Shown piece after piece: positions 53,501-63,212 of a stretch of DNA of 64,000 nucleotides; position 1 is the stretch's first letter, and every line of letters begins with the position of its first letter. A program made the translations under genes and the position numbers. The stretch is taken from contig OX359245.1 in NCBI GenBank assembly GCA_947179485.1, forward strand, positions 33,157,067-33,221,066, read 5' to 3'. A model generated the notes under the pieces. It worked only from the letters and a program-made list of their open reading frames with translations, did no database searches and was not told the DNA's origin. The stretch is from Allacma fusca (Eukaryota; Arthropoda; Collembola; Symphypleona; Sminthuridae).

Positions 53501-56500
53501 TTGGTGGTATGTTGGTGGTATGTTTTGGTGGTATGTTTTGGTGGTATGTTGGTGGTATGTTTTGGTGGTATGTTTTGGTGGTATGTTGGTGGTATGTTGG
53601 TGGTATGTTGGTGGTATGTTGGTGGTATGTTTTGGTGGTATGTTGGTGGTATGTTTTGGTGGTATGTTGGTGGTATGTTGGTGGTATGTTGGTGGTATGT
53701 TGGTGGTATGTTGGTGGTATGTTGGTGGTATGTTGGTGGTATGTTGGTGGTATGTTGGTGGTATGTTGGTGGTATGTTGGTGGTATGTTGGTGGTATGTT
53801 TTGGTGGTATGTTGGTGGTATGTTTTGGTGGTATGTTGGTGGTATGTTTTGGTGGTATGTTGGTGGTATGTTGGTGGTATGTTGGTGGTATGTTGGTGGT
53901 ATGTTTTGGTGGTATGTTGGTGGTATGTTGGTGGTATGTTTGGTGGTATGTTGGTGGTATGTTTTGGTGGTATGTTGGTGGTATGTTGGTGGTATGTTGG
54001 TGGTATGTTGGTGGTATGTTGGTGGTATGTTTTGGTGGTATGTTTTGGTGGTATGTTGGTGGTATGTTGGTGGTATGTTTGGTGGTATGTTGGTGGTATG
54101 TTTTGGTGGTATGTTGGTGGTATGTTTTGGTGGTATGTTTTGGTGGTATGTTGGTGGTATGTTTTGGTGGTATGTTGGTGGTATGTTTTGGTGGTATGTT
54201 TTGGTGGTATGTTGGTGGTATGTTTTGGTGGTATGTTTTGGTGGTATGTTGGTGGTATGTTGGTGGTATGTTGGTGGTATGTTGGTGGTATGTTTTGGTG
54301 GTATGTTGGTGGTATGTTTTGGTGGTATGTTGGTGGTATGTTGGTGGTATGTTGGTGGTATGTTGGTGGTATGTTGGTGGTATGTTGGTGGTATGTTGGT
54401 GGTATGTTGGTGGTATGTTGGTGGTATGTTGGTGGTATGTTGGTGGTATGTTGGTGGTATGTTGGTGGTATGTTGGTGGTATGTTTTGGTGGTATGTTGG
54501 TGGTATGTTTTGGTGGTATGTTGGTGGTATGTTGGTGGTATGTTGGTGGTATGTTGGTGGTATGTTGGTGGTATGTTTTGGTGGTATGTTGGTGGTATGT
54601 TGGTGGTATGTTGGTGGTATGTTGGTGGTATGTTTGGTGGTATGTTGGTGGTATGTTTTGGTGGTATGTTGGTGGTATGTTGGTGGTATGTTGGTGGTAT
54701 GTTGGTGGTATGTGGTGGTATGTTGGTGGTATGTTGGTGGTATGTTGGTGGTATGTTGGTGGTATGTTGGTGGTATGTTGGTGGTATGTTGGTGGTATGT
54801 TGGTGGTATGTTTTGGTGGTATGTTGGTGGTATGTTTGTTTTGGTGGTATGTTGGTGGTATGTTGGTGGTATGTTGGTGGTATGTTGGTGGTATATTTCA
54901 GTGGTATGTTGGTGGTATATTTCAGTGGTATGTTGGTGGTATATTTCAGTGGTATGTTGGTGGTATATTTCAGTGGTATGCTGGTGGTACCTTTCGGTGT
55001 TATGTTTCTTTTGCCTATTCATATATTTTAAATCCCAACGTTGTTCTCTTTTAATTTCAAATCATGAAACGTATATTTTTTTATAGGGCCAGGGTATGTT
55101 TTCTCGATATCGTCCAAATTTTTAAAAAACTTGTTACCCCAATTATTTTTTTCTAAAGTCAATCTCAACTAGTTTTTGTAAATGCACTCCGCTAATTGTA
55201 AATCGACAGCTTGAGAACCACTTCCACCAAAAATCTGCTTCAATAGATTTGTTTTTGAAGTGAATTAATAAACGATTCCCACATATCGTCGGCTAAATTC
55301 TGAAACCTATTCTAGATTCTGAGATCCCATTTAAAAGCATAATTTACGAAATGAAAATGGTATCTTTTAAAAATTAAGCAATGATATGTTCCCTGCCTTT
55401 CTGAAGATAACCATTCCACATAGTTGAAATACACTGAAAGCTCGTTCGTCAGTAACAGTAAAGTAACATTATTCTATATTTATTTGTTCCAATAATTACA
55501 ATATTAAATCAAACGGGCTGGCTTTTACTTTCCCGACCAGATTTTCGAATACTACCACCTACCACCTACCACCTGACATACCACTTTACATACCACCTAC
55601 CGGTAATTTTGCATACCACCTACCACCTTACATACCACCTCACCTACCACCTACCGGCAGTCTTACATACCACCTACCGGCAGTCTTACATACCACCTAC
55701 TGTTTTGGTGGTATGTTCTGGTGGTATGTTTTGGTGGTATGTTTTGGTGGTATGTTGGTGGTATGTTGGTGGTATGTTTTGGTGGTATGTTGGTGGTATG
55801 TTTTGGTGGTATGTTGGTGGTATGTTGGTGGTATGTTGGTGGTATGTTGGTGGTATGTTTTGGTGGTATGTTGGTGGTATGTTGGTGGTATGTTTTGGTG
55901 GTATGTTGGTGGTATGTTTTGGTGGTATGTTGGTGGTATGTTGGTGGTATGTTGGTGGTATGTTGGTGGTATGTTGGTGGTATGTTTTGGTGGTATGTTG
56001 GTGGTATGTTTTGGTGGTATGTTGGTGGTATGTTTTGGTGGTATGTTGGTGGTATGTTTTGGTGGTATGTTGGTGGTATGTTTTGGTGGTATGTTTTGGT
56101 GGTATGTTGGTGGTATGTTTTGGTGGTATGTTGGTGGTATGTTTTGGTGGTATGTTTTGGTGGTATGTTGGTGGTATGTTTTGGTGGTATGTTTTGGTGG
56201 TATGTTGGTGGTATGTTGGTGGTATGTTGGTGGTATGTTGGTGGTATGTTTTGGTGGTATGTTGGTGGTATGTTTTGGTGGTATGTTGGTGGTATGTTGG
56301 TGGTATGTTGGTGGTATGTTGGTGGTATGTTGGTGGTATGTTGGTGGTATGTTGGTGGTATGTTGGTGGTATGTTGGTGGTATGTTGGTGGTATGTTGGT
56401 GGTATGTTGGTGGTATGTTGGTGGTATGTTTTGGTGGTATGTTGGTGGTATGTTTTGGTGGTATGTTGGTGGTATGTTTTGGTGGTATGTTGGTGGTATG

Positions 56501-57899
56501 TTGGTGGTATGTTGGTGGTATGTTGGTGGTATGTTTTGGTGGTATGTTGGTGGTATGTTGGTGGTATGTTTTGGTGGTATGTTGGTGGTATGTTTTGGTG
56601 GTATGTTGGTGGTATGTTGGTGGTATGTTGGTGGTATGTTGGTGGTATGTTGGTGGTATGTTCCTATTCTAGATTCTGAGATCCCATTTAAAAGCATAAT
56701 TTACGAAATGAAAATGGTATCTTTTAAAAATTAAGCAATGATATGTTCCCTGCCTTTCTGAAGATAACCATTCCACATAGTTGAAATACACTGAAAGCTC
56801 GTTCGTCAGTATCAATTTGTCAAATGAAATAAGTAAAACCAATTGTTTCGGATTTCAGCACGTCTAAATTCACGCCCATCTTTCATTTGCAATGAATCAA
56901 GGAAAGTAAAAGCCAGCCAATCAAACGTTTGCTTATGGAACAACGCAATCAAATCCAAGAATAGTCACAAACGTCTGAGCTCCGTTGTGAGATTGTCAAT
57001 TTTTACAGACAATGTTTCCGATCGTTCTTCATCTAAATTTAACACCCCGAAATCAGAGCTATGCGGGATGCTGATAGGATTTTCGGTTTGGTTAGCAACC
57101 ACTGCGGTAACGACTGCTGCAATTTATAAAGCATTTAGAACCATCATTATCTAATTTATTTTTGTATATAATATTCCCCACAATGTCTTGTTTGTTGTTA
57201 AATTGTATTGTTTTTAATTTAAACTTACAATTTGGACCCTGTGCTAGAAATTCTACCGAATCAAAAATGTTCCCAATTAATCCAAGGTCAGGCTGGTTGT
57301 CGACTCCGTTTAAATTTTGGTGAAATGTTTCAGTCATTGGCTGAAAAAAAGGTGGTGATTCATTAGGTAGTTGCGAAGATCCAGCACAATTAGTACTTGA
57401 AATCTGTTGACGACTATGAGGTAAAATCGGGTTTAAAGCTTGTGGCTTCCGGTTTCTCAAGCGCCGCTTTGGTGTTACCACAGTGTTGCCATCCGATTCA
57501 CTAAATTCGAAGTCACTGTTTTCTACAACTTTATCTGCTCCAATTTGGGCCGTCTCAAAAGTATCTAGGCCAGAAAACAGACACATAACAGTATTGTACG
57601 GAGTAGATCAGATGATCATGTGTTTGTACGCTTTACATCATTTACTTATCCGAACAATAAAATAAAATCAATATAAATCACTTACCTGCAGCTACTCGCA
57701 CTTTGCAGTTATAAATCTGCCATTTGATGTTAGGATAAAGAGACGGCTCGACACATTTTTTAATCAAATTCGTAATTTTTAGATCAATAATATTGGTGGG
57801 CCAGTGGCACTTGTTGTTTTCGTCAAAACGCCAGTTGGAGGGAACGGCTTCAACACTTTTGTCCTTGGCAAACTCCACAATATAGAAGAATGGCTTCAT
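47550..57899 (-). CDS. DUF4806-domain protein with satellite-filled intron
   Basis: Six - strand exons: 57899-57686, 57564-57229, 57116-56973, 48313-48117, 47935-47776 and 47692-47550 (TAA). They join in phase to 397 residues. Exon 1 reads FYIVEFAKDKSVEAVPSNW followed by CHWP, the usual N-terminus of these proteins. Exons 2-3 code for a polar linker with a basic patch (PKRRLRNRKPQ). Exons 4-6 carry the DUF4806 core: LPLQTEKSWGELNDWL, FLKGIGGHDVENFIKRIL and GTKSKIAFKGHLLL. The end (VVENFVKKWL then GDRNGGRAKR) also fits. The molecular function of the domain is unknown. Intron 3 (56972-48314, about 8.7 kb) contains the whole satellite region and has a weak GTTTGT donor. The transcript across the arrays would be A/C-rich, repeating ATACCACCAAC. 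No frame damage was found. Confidence 0.8.
48415..48563. repeat. C/A-rich inverted arm of satellite, copy 1
   Basis: About ten loose TACCACC or ATACCACC words, the reverse complement of the satellite core, with CTACCGGCAGTCTTACATAC repeated twice. It joins the G/T array head-to-head at ATACCACCTACTGTTTTGGT, so the junction can fold back. Equivalent arms lie at about 51005-51160 and 55550-55703. Confidence 0.85.
48564..50452. repeat. GGTGGTATG satellite array, copy 1
   Basis: An unbroken array of two unit types: TTGGTGGTATG (11 bp) and TTTTGGTGGTATG (13 bp). The order of the short and long units repeats in longer blocks. The right end changes into units containing ATATTTCAGTGGTATG. Long open frames on both strands exist only because the units contain no stop codon in any frame. 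Confidence 0.97.
51161..54990. repeat. GGTGGTATG satellite array, copy 2 (longest)
   Basis: About 3.8 kb of the same 11-bp and 13-bp units. Between about 53940 and 54840 rare length variants appear: 12-bp units (GTTTGGTGGTAT near 53940, 54079 and 54632), a 10-bp unit (near 54714) and TTTGTTTTGG near 54834. The right end has four ATATTTCAGTGGTATG units where copy 1 has three related units. Confidence 0.97.
55704..56662. repeat. GGTGGTATG satellite array, copy 3 (truncated)
   Basis: About 0.96 kb. It starts like the other two but stops abruptly at GGTATGTT|CCTATTCTAG, which lies in the middle of the spacer in the other copies. The ATATTTCAG units and the first part of the spacer are missing, indicating a deletion. 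Confidence 0.95.
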
Positions 57900-58574
57900 G
57901 AGGCCTTCAATTGAAGTAAAGTACAAGAGAACTGAATTCACAACTCGGTATAAAATGGATGAACCACACTGTTAATATTTTTACTTTGAATGATTTCAAA
58001 CTGGGTTCAGTTGACACTTATGACGCTGCTGCTGTATAACAATAGCATGCCGTATCATAAAGTGTGCATGTGGGAGTCAGCGTTGAACCAGACCAAGCCT
58101 TAAACCTTGCTGGTTAGCCTCATTTGCATCGCTGAGTCAAGCTCCGCCTACATTATGTTGAAATTTAACGGTAAAATACTGGCCAGCCTTAAAAACTTAC
58201 ATGCCCGAATTTGGTTGTAGTTACCAGCACGGGCCCAATAATGGTTTAGATTTTCTAGTTTACTGGAAGATAAATCTTTGGCATGCCAGCCTCGGACCAG
58301 TGTAGGTAAAATCTTGGCAAAAATGATTCTTTGAAACTTACACTGGTCAGCCAGCTTTTAACCGTGAGCCAGTAAGCCCGAACAAAATCGGTAAACGGAC
58401 CATTACAGGGTTTATGATTTTTGCCAATAAATAGTGGTAGTCGAATGTGCCATCACGGCGCCTGGTGATAACCGAAGTTGGATTTCACGGTGAAATTCAG
58501 GTTTGCCTCAATATTCCGTGTGCCTATGTTGAGCCATCAATACCAACAAAGGCCCTATGTAGGGCCAGATTTCC
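57900..58574. other. Upstream region of the DUF4806 gene with GGCC-type repeats
   Basis: Probable promoter and 5' UTR next to the start codon, then scattered repeats (GCACGGGCCCAATAATGG, TAGTTTACTGGA, CAGCCTCGGACCAGTG) related to those at 46400-46680. No gene seen. Confidence 0.5.
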
Positions 58575-58996
58575 TGGTTTACTGGGTCGTTATTGATTGA
58601 AATCACTCGGCGTTTTCGTGCGTAAAAATAAAATTTGTAGATACTTTTAGCACTTTTCCTCCTAAACTGATGTACCCATTTCGTTCAAAATTGTGCAAGC
58701 ATTATATTGGTCACTTCCTCGGATGAGTTCATAAGTTGATATGGGTTCACGTGTTTGTACGGAAAAAATTAAAAGGAATAAAATCTTTGATTTCTCATTA
58801 AAACGTTGAACATAAAATTCAGTTAATTTCTTCAATAAAATTCTGGTTTATCAAAGCATGTGATGTTCAAAGCAATGATTTCTTGTGAATTTACTTCTTC
58901 CGATTCCAACTCTTGCAACACTAATCACTTAGCAAGAATCACAGTATTGTACATCCGAGATGTTTTTTTTCTAAATAGTGGTAACGAATTGTGTGC

Positions 58997-59955
58997 CGTG
59001 TCCGGAGCTAATCCCGCCTCGACAATTCCGACAGTGATAACTCCACCGAATCAACCCCGAGGATTTAATCCCGATCTCAGAAGTATCTAATCCCGCCAAC
59101 CATAACCCCGCTGACGATATTCCCGACCCAGGTTTTATTGTATTACTATCCATGATATAATTTATTATTACTACCCATGGCCTTGACAACAATCGGTGTG
59201 CTGTTGATTTCCTGTTTTCATTGTGTGTATCTACATTGTGAAATCTGACATGTGTATGTAGCTATACCACTAAACTCTGTTCATTTTTAACTCAATTATA
59301 ACTCCAAACAAAAATTTTCGGAAAATAATGTTAAAATGACATTTAAATTGCAACGCTAGGAAAACATTACATGTAGTTTGGCGGAGCGCGCGCTGTAATG
59401 TAAGCACCTGTACAAGGTTCCCTGATTTATGACATTATTTTTTTCGAACAGGAAATTTTCAACCTCCGCCAGATTATTTTTTCCGTTTTCGGAAGTCCAA
59501 TTTACATTGACCACCTTAATTTTTACGTTTTAGGTAAAATAAAGAAAACAAGAAACTATGCAGTTATAGCATCCTGCTGCTTGCATAGATCAAGATTTGC
59601 TCGTCACAAAAGGAAATGCTAGTGGCCATAAAAGTGAAGATAGGTGCATGCATTGACTTGTTGATTGTCGCTCCTGTTGTAGCATTGTAACCAATGGATT
59701 TGGCATCTGCTTTAACTTATGAATGCATAAGTTTATTACTTTGGATCTTGAGTGCTCAACTGTAATACCTTTACTGTTGTTATAGCAACAAAATTTTATT
59801 TCAATTTCCGTGTATTTCATTGCATGGCGGGATTATCTCGTTAGTAGCGGAATTATCGTGAGCGGGCTTATATCCATCGGCCTAACTGACAGCGGGATAC
59901 TGTTCGCGGGAATAATACCAGGGGGATTGTCGTGGCGGGATTAGCTCTGAACTCC
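58997..59955. mobile_element. Non-autonomous hAT-like transposon with AATCCCG repeats
   Basis: The identical 8-bp TTGTGTGC flanks the element (58989-58996 and 59956-59963). The ends share GAGCTAATCCCGCC, inverted at the right as GGCGGGATTAGCTC, while the outermost 7-8 bases are diverged. Both subterminal regions contain many AATCCCG, ATTCCCG or ATAACCCCG words or their complements. It is 959 bp with no ORF of note. Confidence 0.8.
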
Positions 59956-60055
59956 TTGTGTGCAATATGACGCATAAATCGTGCCAATATATGTAATTTG
60001 TTTATAGTTGTAATCAGTTTTAAGTGGTCCACCCTGAATTTCATTAACAAACATA

Positions 60056-60175
60056 CAGGGTTGCAAAATTGAAAATGCCCTCAAAATGCCAAAAACGTCG
60101 AAAATGCCTTACTTTGAAAATGCCCGGCATTTTGGGCAGACATATTCGGCATTTTGGTAAAAACATGAACACTGA
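60056..60175. mobile_element. Probable single end of another hAT-like element
   Basis: Starts CAGGGTTGCAAAATTGAAAA and is filled with AAAATGCC/GGCATTTT words, the same design as the complete elements. I could not find the opposite end within 1 kb, so it is probably truncated. The remainder of 59964-61101 shows no gene. Confidence 0.4.
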
Positions 60176-61101
60176 AAAACATATACATATGTATATGCAA
60201 TATGCACTATAACCATTATTAGTCCTGTAGAGTGAACATGGGAGTTGGTCACATATTAAAGCCCATCCAATCTGAAGAAAGTTTTAATGTTGATTTTCCA
60301 AAAAGAAACCCAATTGTCCTAATTCATTATTTATGATAAGTGGTTTACAAAATGGTTTAAGAAAATATTTCAAAAATCGTCAAACATTTTGAAATATTCA
60401 TTTGCTTTTAAAAGTTGCAAACACTCTATTATGTAAGAAGACTTCACGGGGTTTAAAAGAAAGATTTGTCCACTGCCTATGAATGTTTCGGACTTTGATA
60501 ATAGGGAAAACTACATTAGAAAAATTTCTATAAAAATTAGGTTTCATTGATAATGAATTTTGGATTTTATTATTGTATTACACACGAACTTGTAAAATAT
60601 TTCAAAGCTTTAGAGCTTGTGTAGTAAATGTTTATTAGTCCAAGTAAGACACTAATTTTAGGCGTTCTATATTTTGCAATGCAAAAATTACTTTTTTCTG
60701 CTGTTCAGTATATAAACAATGGAATTCCAGTCAGTTTTAGATATTTTTGTGTTGCATCTTTACAATAATATTTGCTCGCGAAGTCCTATAAGCGCACATC
60801 AGCATGCATGCGAACGAGATCTTAATAGTATAAAATGTAAAACAATAATTTGTTTTTCATAATAATTTTTAATCCCAAGTAAGAACTTAACCGTCATTCA
60901 TTTATTCTTATTTCCTTTCACTTCAAAATATTTTCACAATTTAATACTTCTAGCTTAATAAATGCATGCATCCTTCTCAAATAAATTGTATAGCACATCA
61001 AATAATTTTTACTCTGCTGGAACCAGTTACTAAAATTTTGTTTTGATTTTTTAACTTTTAGCACTTCACTTACAATTAATTTAATTGCAAAGAGCTCTTG
61101 T

Positions 61102-63212
61102 TTAATTGTTTTCCTTTTTGTTCTCCCACTGATTCCTGACTGTGCCTCCGAACTGCACTAGTAACTCATCCGGGTGTATTCTCTTCAGCAACTCTGGTTT
61201 CCATTTCTCTGCATCGCTGTCGTACACGTCGACAGTTAAATAGGGCACTTCCACCAACGATTTAAAAAAGTTGATTAGGTGTAACGACACCCTCGGACCT
61301 GCATTTTATTCACACATTACATTCTTGACATGTTTAAAAGGATTGCAAAATACCTAACGCCTGTGAGTTCCCCCATAAACTCGGACTTGTATGTTAATTT
61401 CTTCTCCTGTTTTTTAGCATTCAATCCATTAATATCTTTTAAAAATCTGATTGTGAGTTGTAAAATCTTACAGTTAACTAGAATGAGAGCCGCACCCAAA
61501 GAAGGGAAGTACTTCATGCAGTCCACCACGAGTTGTTGTACCAGCTTGAAGCCTAAATTTCAAAGTTTGTAAAATTTTCAGCATTTATAAAAAAATCAAT
61601 ATTCTTTAGAAAAATAAATACAGGGCAAGGTCAGGCCATAGGTTTTACATTTAATGGAGGCAACTTGACGTGGGGAGACATATTTAAAGTCCAAAACTAA
61701 AGTATTTCCTCTGATGGTTTCCTCCGTTATAACGTCCGTTCCCTGACGCTTGAAAACTTCCTTGTTACATTTTATATTGGCTTCCTCGGCATCCAAAACA
61801 GTTTGCATGATCCGGACGTATGTGTCTTCCATGCCGTGTTTGTCCAGAACTTTCCGCAAATTAATCCGGGGATTCACAAAGTAAACTGAAATTTAAAAAT
61901 AATAGCATAAACAACTGTTTTTGTTATTTTCCCCGTAAATTGACTTTGTTGCCGGATGTGGTCTATTAAAGTCTATTAGGTCTATTACAATCATTTTTGG
62001 TGAGGGGAATTGTAAGATTTTGAGTTTAGTTGAAGGATTTTTGTAAAAACAGCAGAACTTTTAATTTAATCCTGAGCACAAAAATAAGTGAACTTACCCG
62101 TTTCCCCTGTTCTGGTTGACCGTTTTAAAAGGGAGAACGTTTCGACTAAGTCCGGATTAACTTTTATTTCCCTTAAGGCATTGATATTCTCTTCCTCCCG
62201 CCATTTAAGGGACTGTAATATACATGCATAATTTTACACACATAGTTACATAATTTTATTTTAAATCGTTCCCAATCCTTTCCTCAATGAATAAGTTACT
62301 TTCATTAAAATTGTATTGTCAAGTAAAGTCTGTGGGAATTTACGTCAGCTTTGGATTGAAGCCTTTATCATTATTTCGTACCTTTTAAATCAACTGTGCA
62401 GTCTCTCACAATTACAATAAAAACTGAAACACTAGATTCATCTTTTGGTCAAGTTCAGGAGAGGCTGTGTAGGTCAAGTTGCCCGTGAGTTCCATTAAAA
62501 TAGAATTTACCGCTAGCTCAGTTCAAGTATCTATTGTTAATTTTCAGGTCGTTTTGAAAACATCAAGTTCAAGGTCAAGTCAGACATTAAATTTAAAAGT
62601 CAAGTTCTAAAGTTTTTGCAATTTGCACGTCATTACCTAAGGAATGGAAAATTTTTTCTAGGAGAATCCTTCTACGAAGGGAAGACAAGTGCAATTTTAG
62701 AAGTTCAAAAAGAACTTTAACCACGTGTTATAGTATGAATGGTAACAATTAAACTCTTGGGACACTTGTGAATTTTGTCAATACAAAGTATTAATATACA
62801 TATCAGATTCACTCACTCTTCGCAACATCCGCTCCGCTTTGTCAGGGTCCATCCCACGGGCTATGAAAACCAAAGATCAAGAAAATCTCAAGTAAAATAA
62901 CACACACACATATGTATGTTATCAAGGAAAATAGTGCCGGAAAATAAAAGCACAAGATCGAACCTTTGAGCCAGCGCAATAAATAAAGGTCGTCCATATT
63001 GCTCCCATCCTCCAACTGCAGGTCCAGAACTTTAGTGCGAAGCTATTGACGAAGAACAAAAACCGAAAATTAAATCCCGAACTAAAGTGTAAATATTTAT
63101 TTGCAAAAAATTATGATCACTTAATATTTTGTAAGTAGAGATTTTTTAAGGGTATTTTGAGTCAAACCTCTGCAATGGCTTTTTCTGCCACGGTCCTCTC
63201 TCGCCCTTCCAT
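61102..63212 (-). CDS. SEC14-like CRAL-TRIO lipid-binding protein (paralogue C)
   Basis: Seven - strand exons: 63212-63168, 63042-62964, 62860-62817, 62212-62098, 61885-61649, 61552-61472 and 61298-61102 (TAA). They give 265 residues. Exon lengths and phases equal those of copy A, which proves common descent, but the sequence is clearly older: introns are unrelated and many residues differ. Seen motifs: LYLLRWLKARGMDPDKAERM, LVQQLVVDCMKYFPSLGAAL, ILVNCPRVSLHLI and RIHPDELLVQFGG. The start ATG gives MEGRERTVAEKAIAE. Exon 5 ends at a GTAAAA donor inside a longer open frame. No sign of damage, so it is probably functional. There is no GOLD domain. The ligand is unknown. Confidence 0.87.

Larger units (their letters stand above)
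48327..56815. repeat. Tandem triplication inside intron 3
   Basis: Three direct copies of one unit, at about 48327-50920, 50921-55460 and 55461-56815. Each unit starts AAGTAACATTATTCTATATT and, where complete, ends GCTCGTTCGTCAGTA. It is composed of unique intron DNA, a C/A-rich inverted arm, a G/T-rich satellite array and a spacer of about 550 bp. The spacers of copies 1 and 2 are almost identical (for example GCAAATGC against GTAAATGC). Copy 3 lacks the array's right end and half the spacer. The left breakpoint lies 14 bp before exon 4, so the acceptor itself was not copied. Confidence 0.9.
46385..58586. mobile_element. Possible large transposable element enclosing the DUF4806 gene and satellite
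   Basis: CCCAGTAAACCA at 46385-46396 recurs inverted at 58575-58586. Inside it on each side lie inverted GGGCCA-TAC-GGGCC words (46406-46421 and about 58553-58566) and several GGGCCAATAATGGCTTA-like repeats (46600-46680 and 58200-58270). Two - strand coding regions lie between them. DUF4806 proteins are highly multiplied in some animal genomes, which fits mobility. Exact ends and a target duplication were not found, and no recognised transposase is visible. This is inference. Confidence 0.4.

Noticed and set aside
48576-56697. Open frames up to about 1340 codons on both strands over the GGTGGTATG arrays
   Set aside because: The units contain no stop codon in any frame on either strand, so all frames stay open automatically. 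The 11- and 13-bp units shift the frame constantly and the region is intronic. The frames are artefacts of composition.
61317-61529. 70-codon frame running past SEC14-like exon 6 of paralogue C
   Set aside because: It is exon 6 read on into its intron. The donor at 61471 and the acceptor at 61299 give the phase that matches copies A and B.
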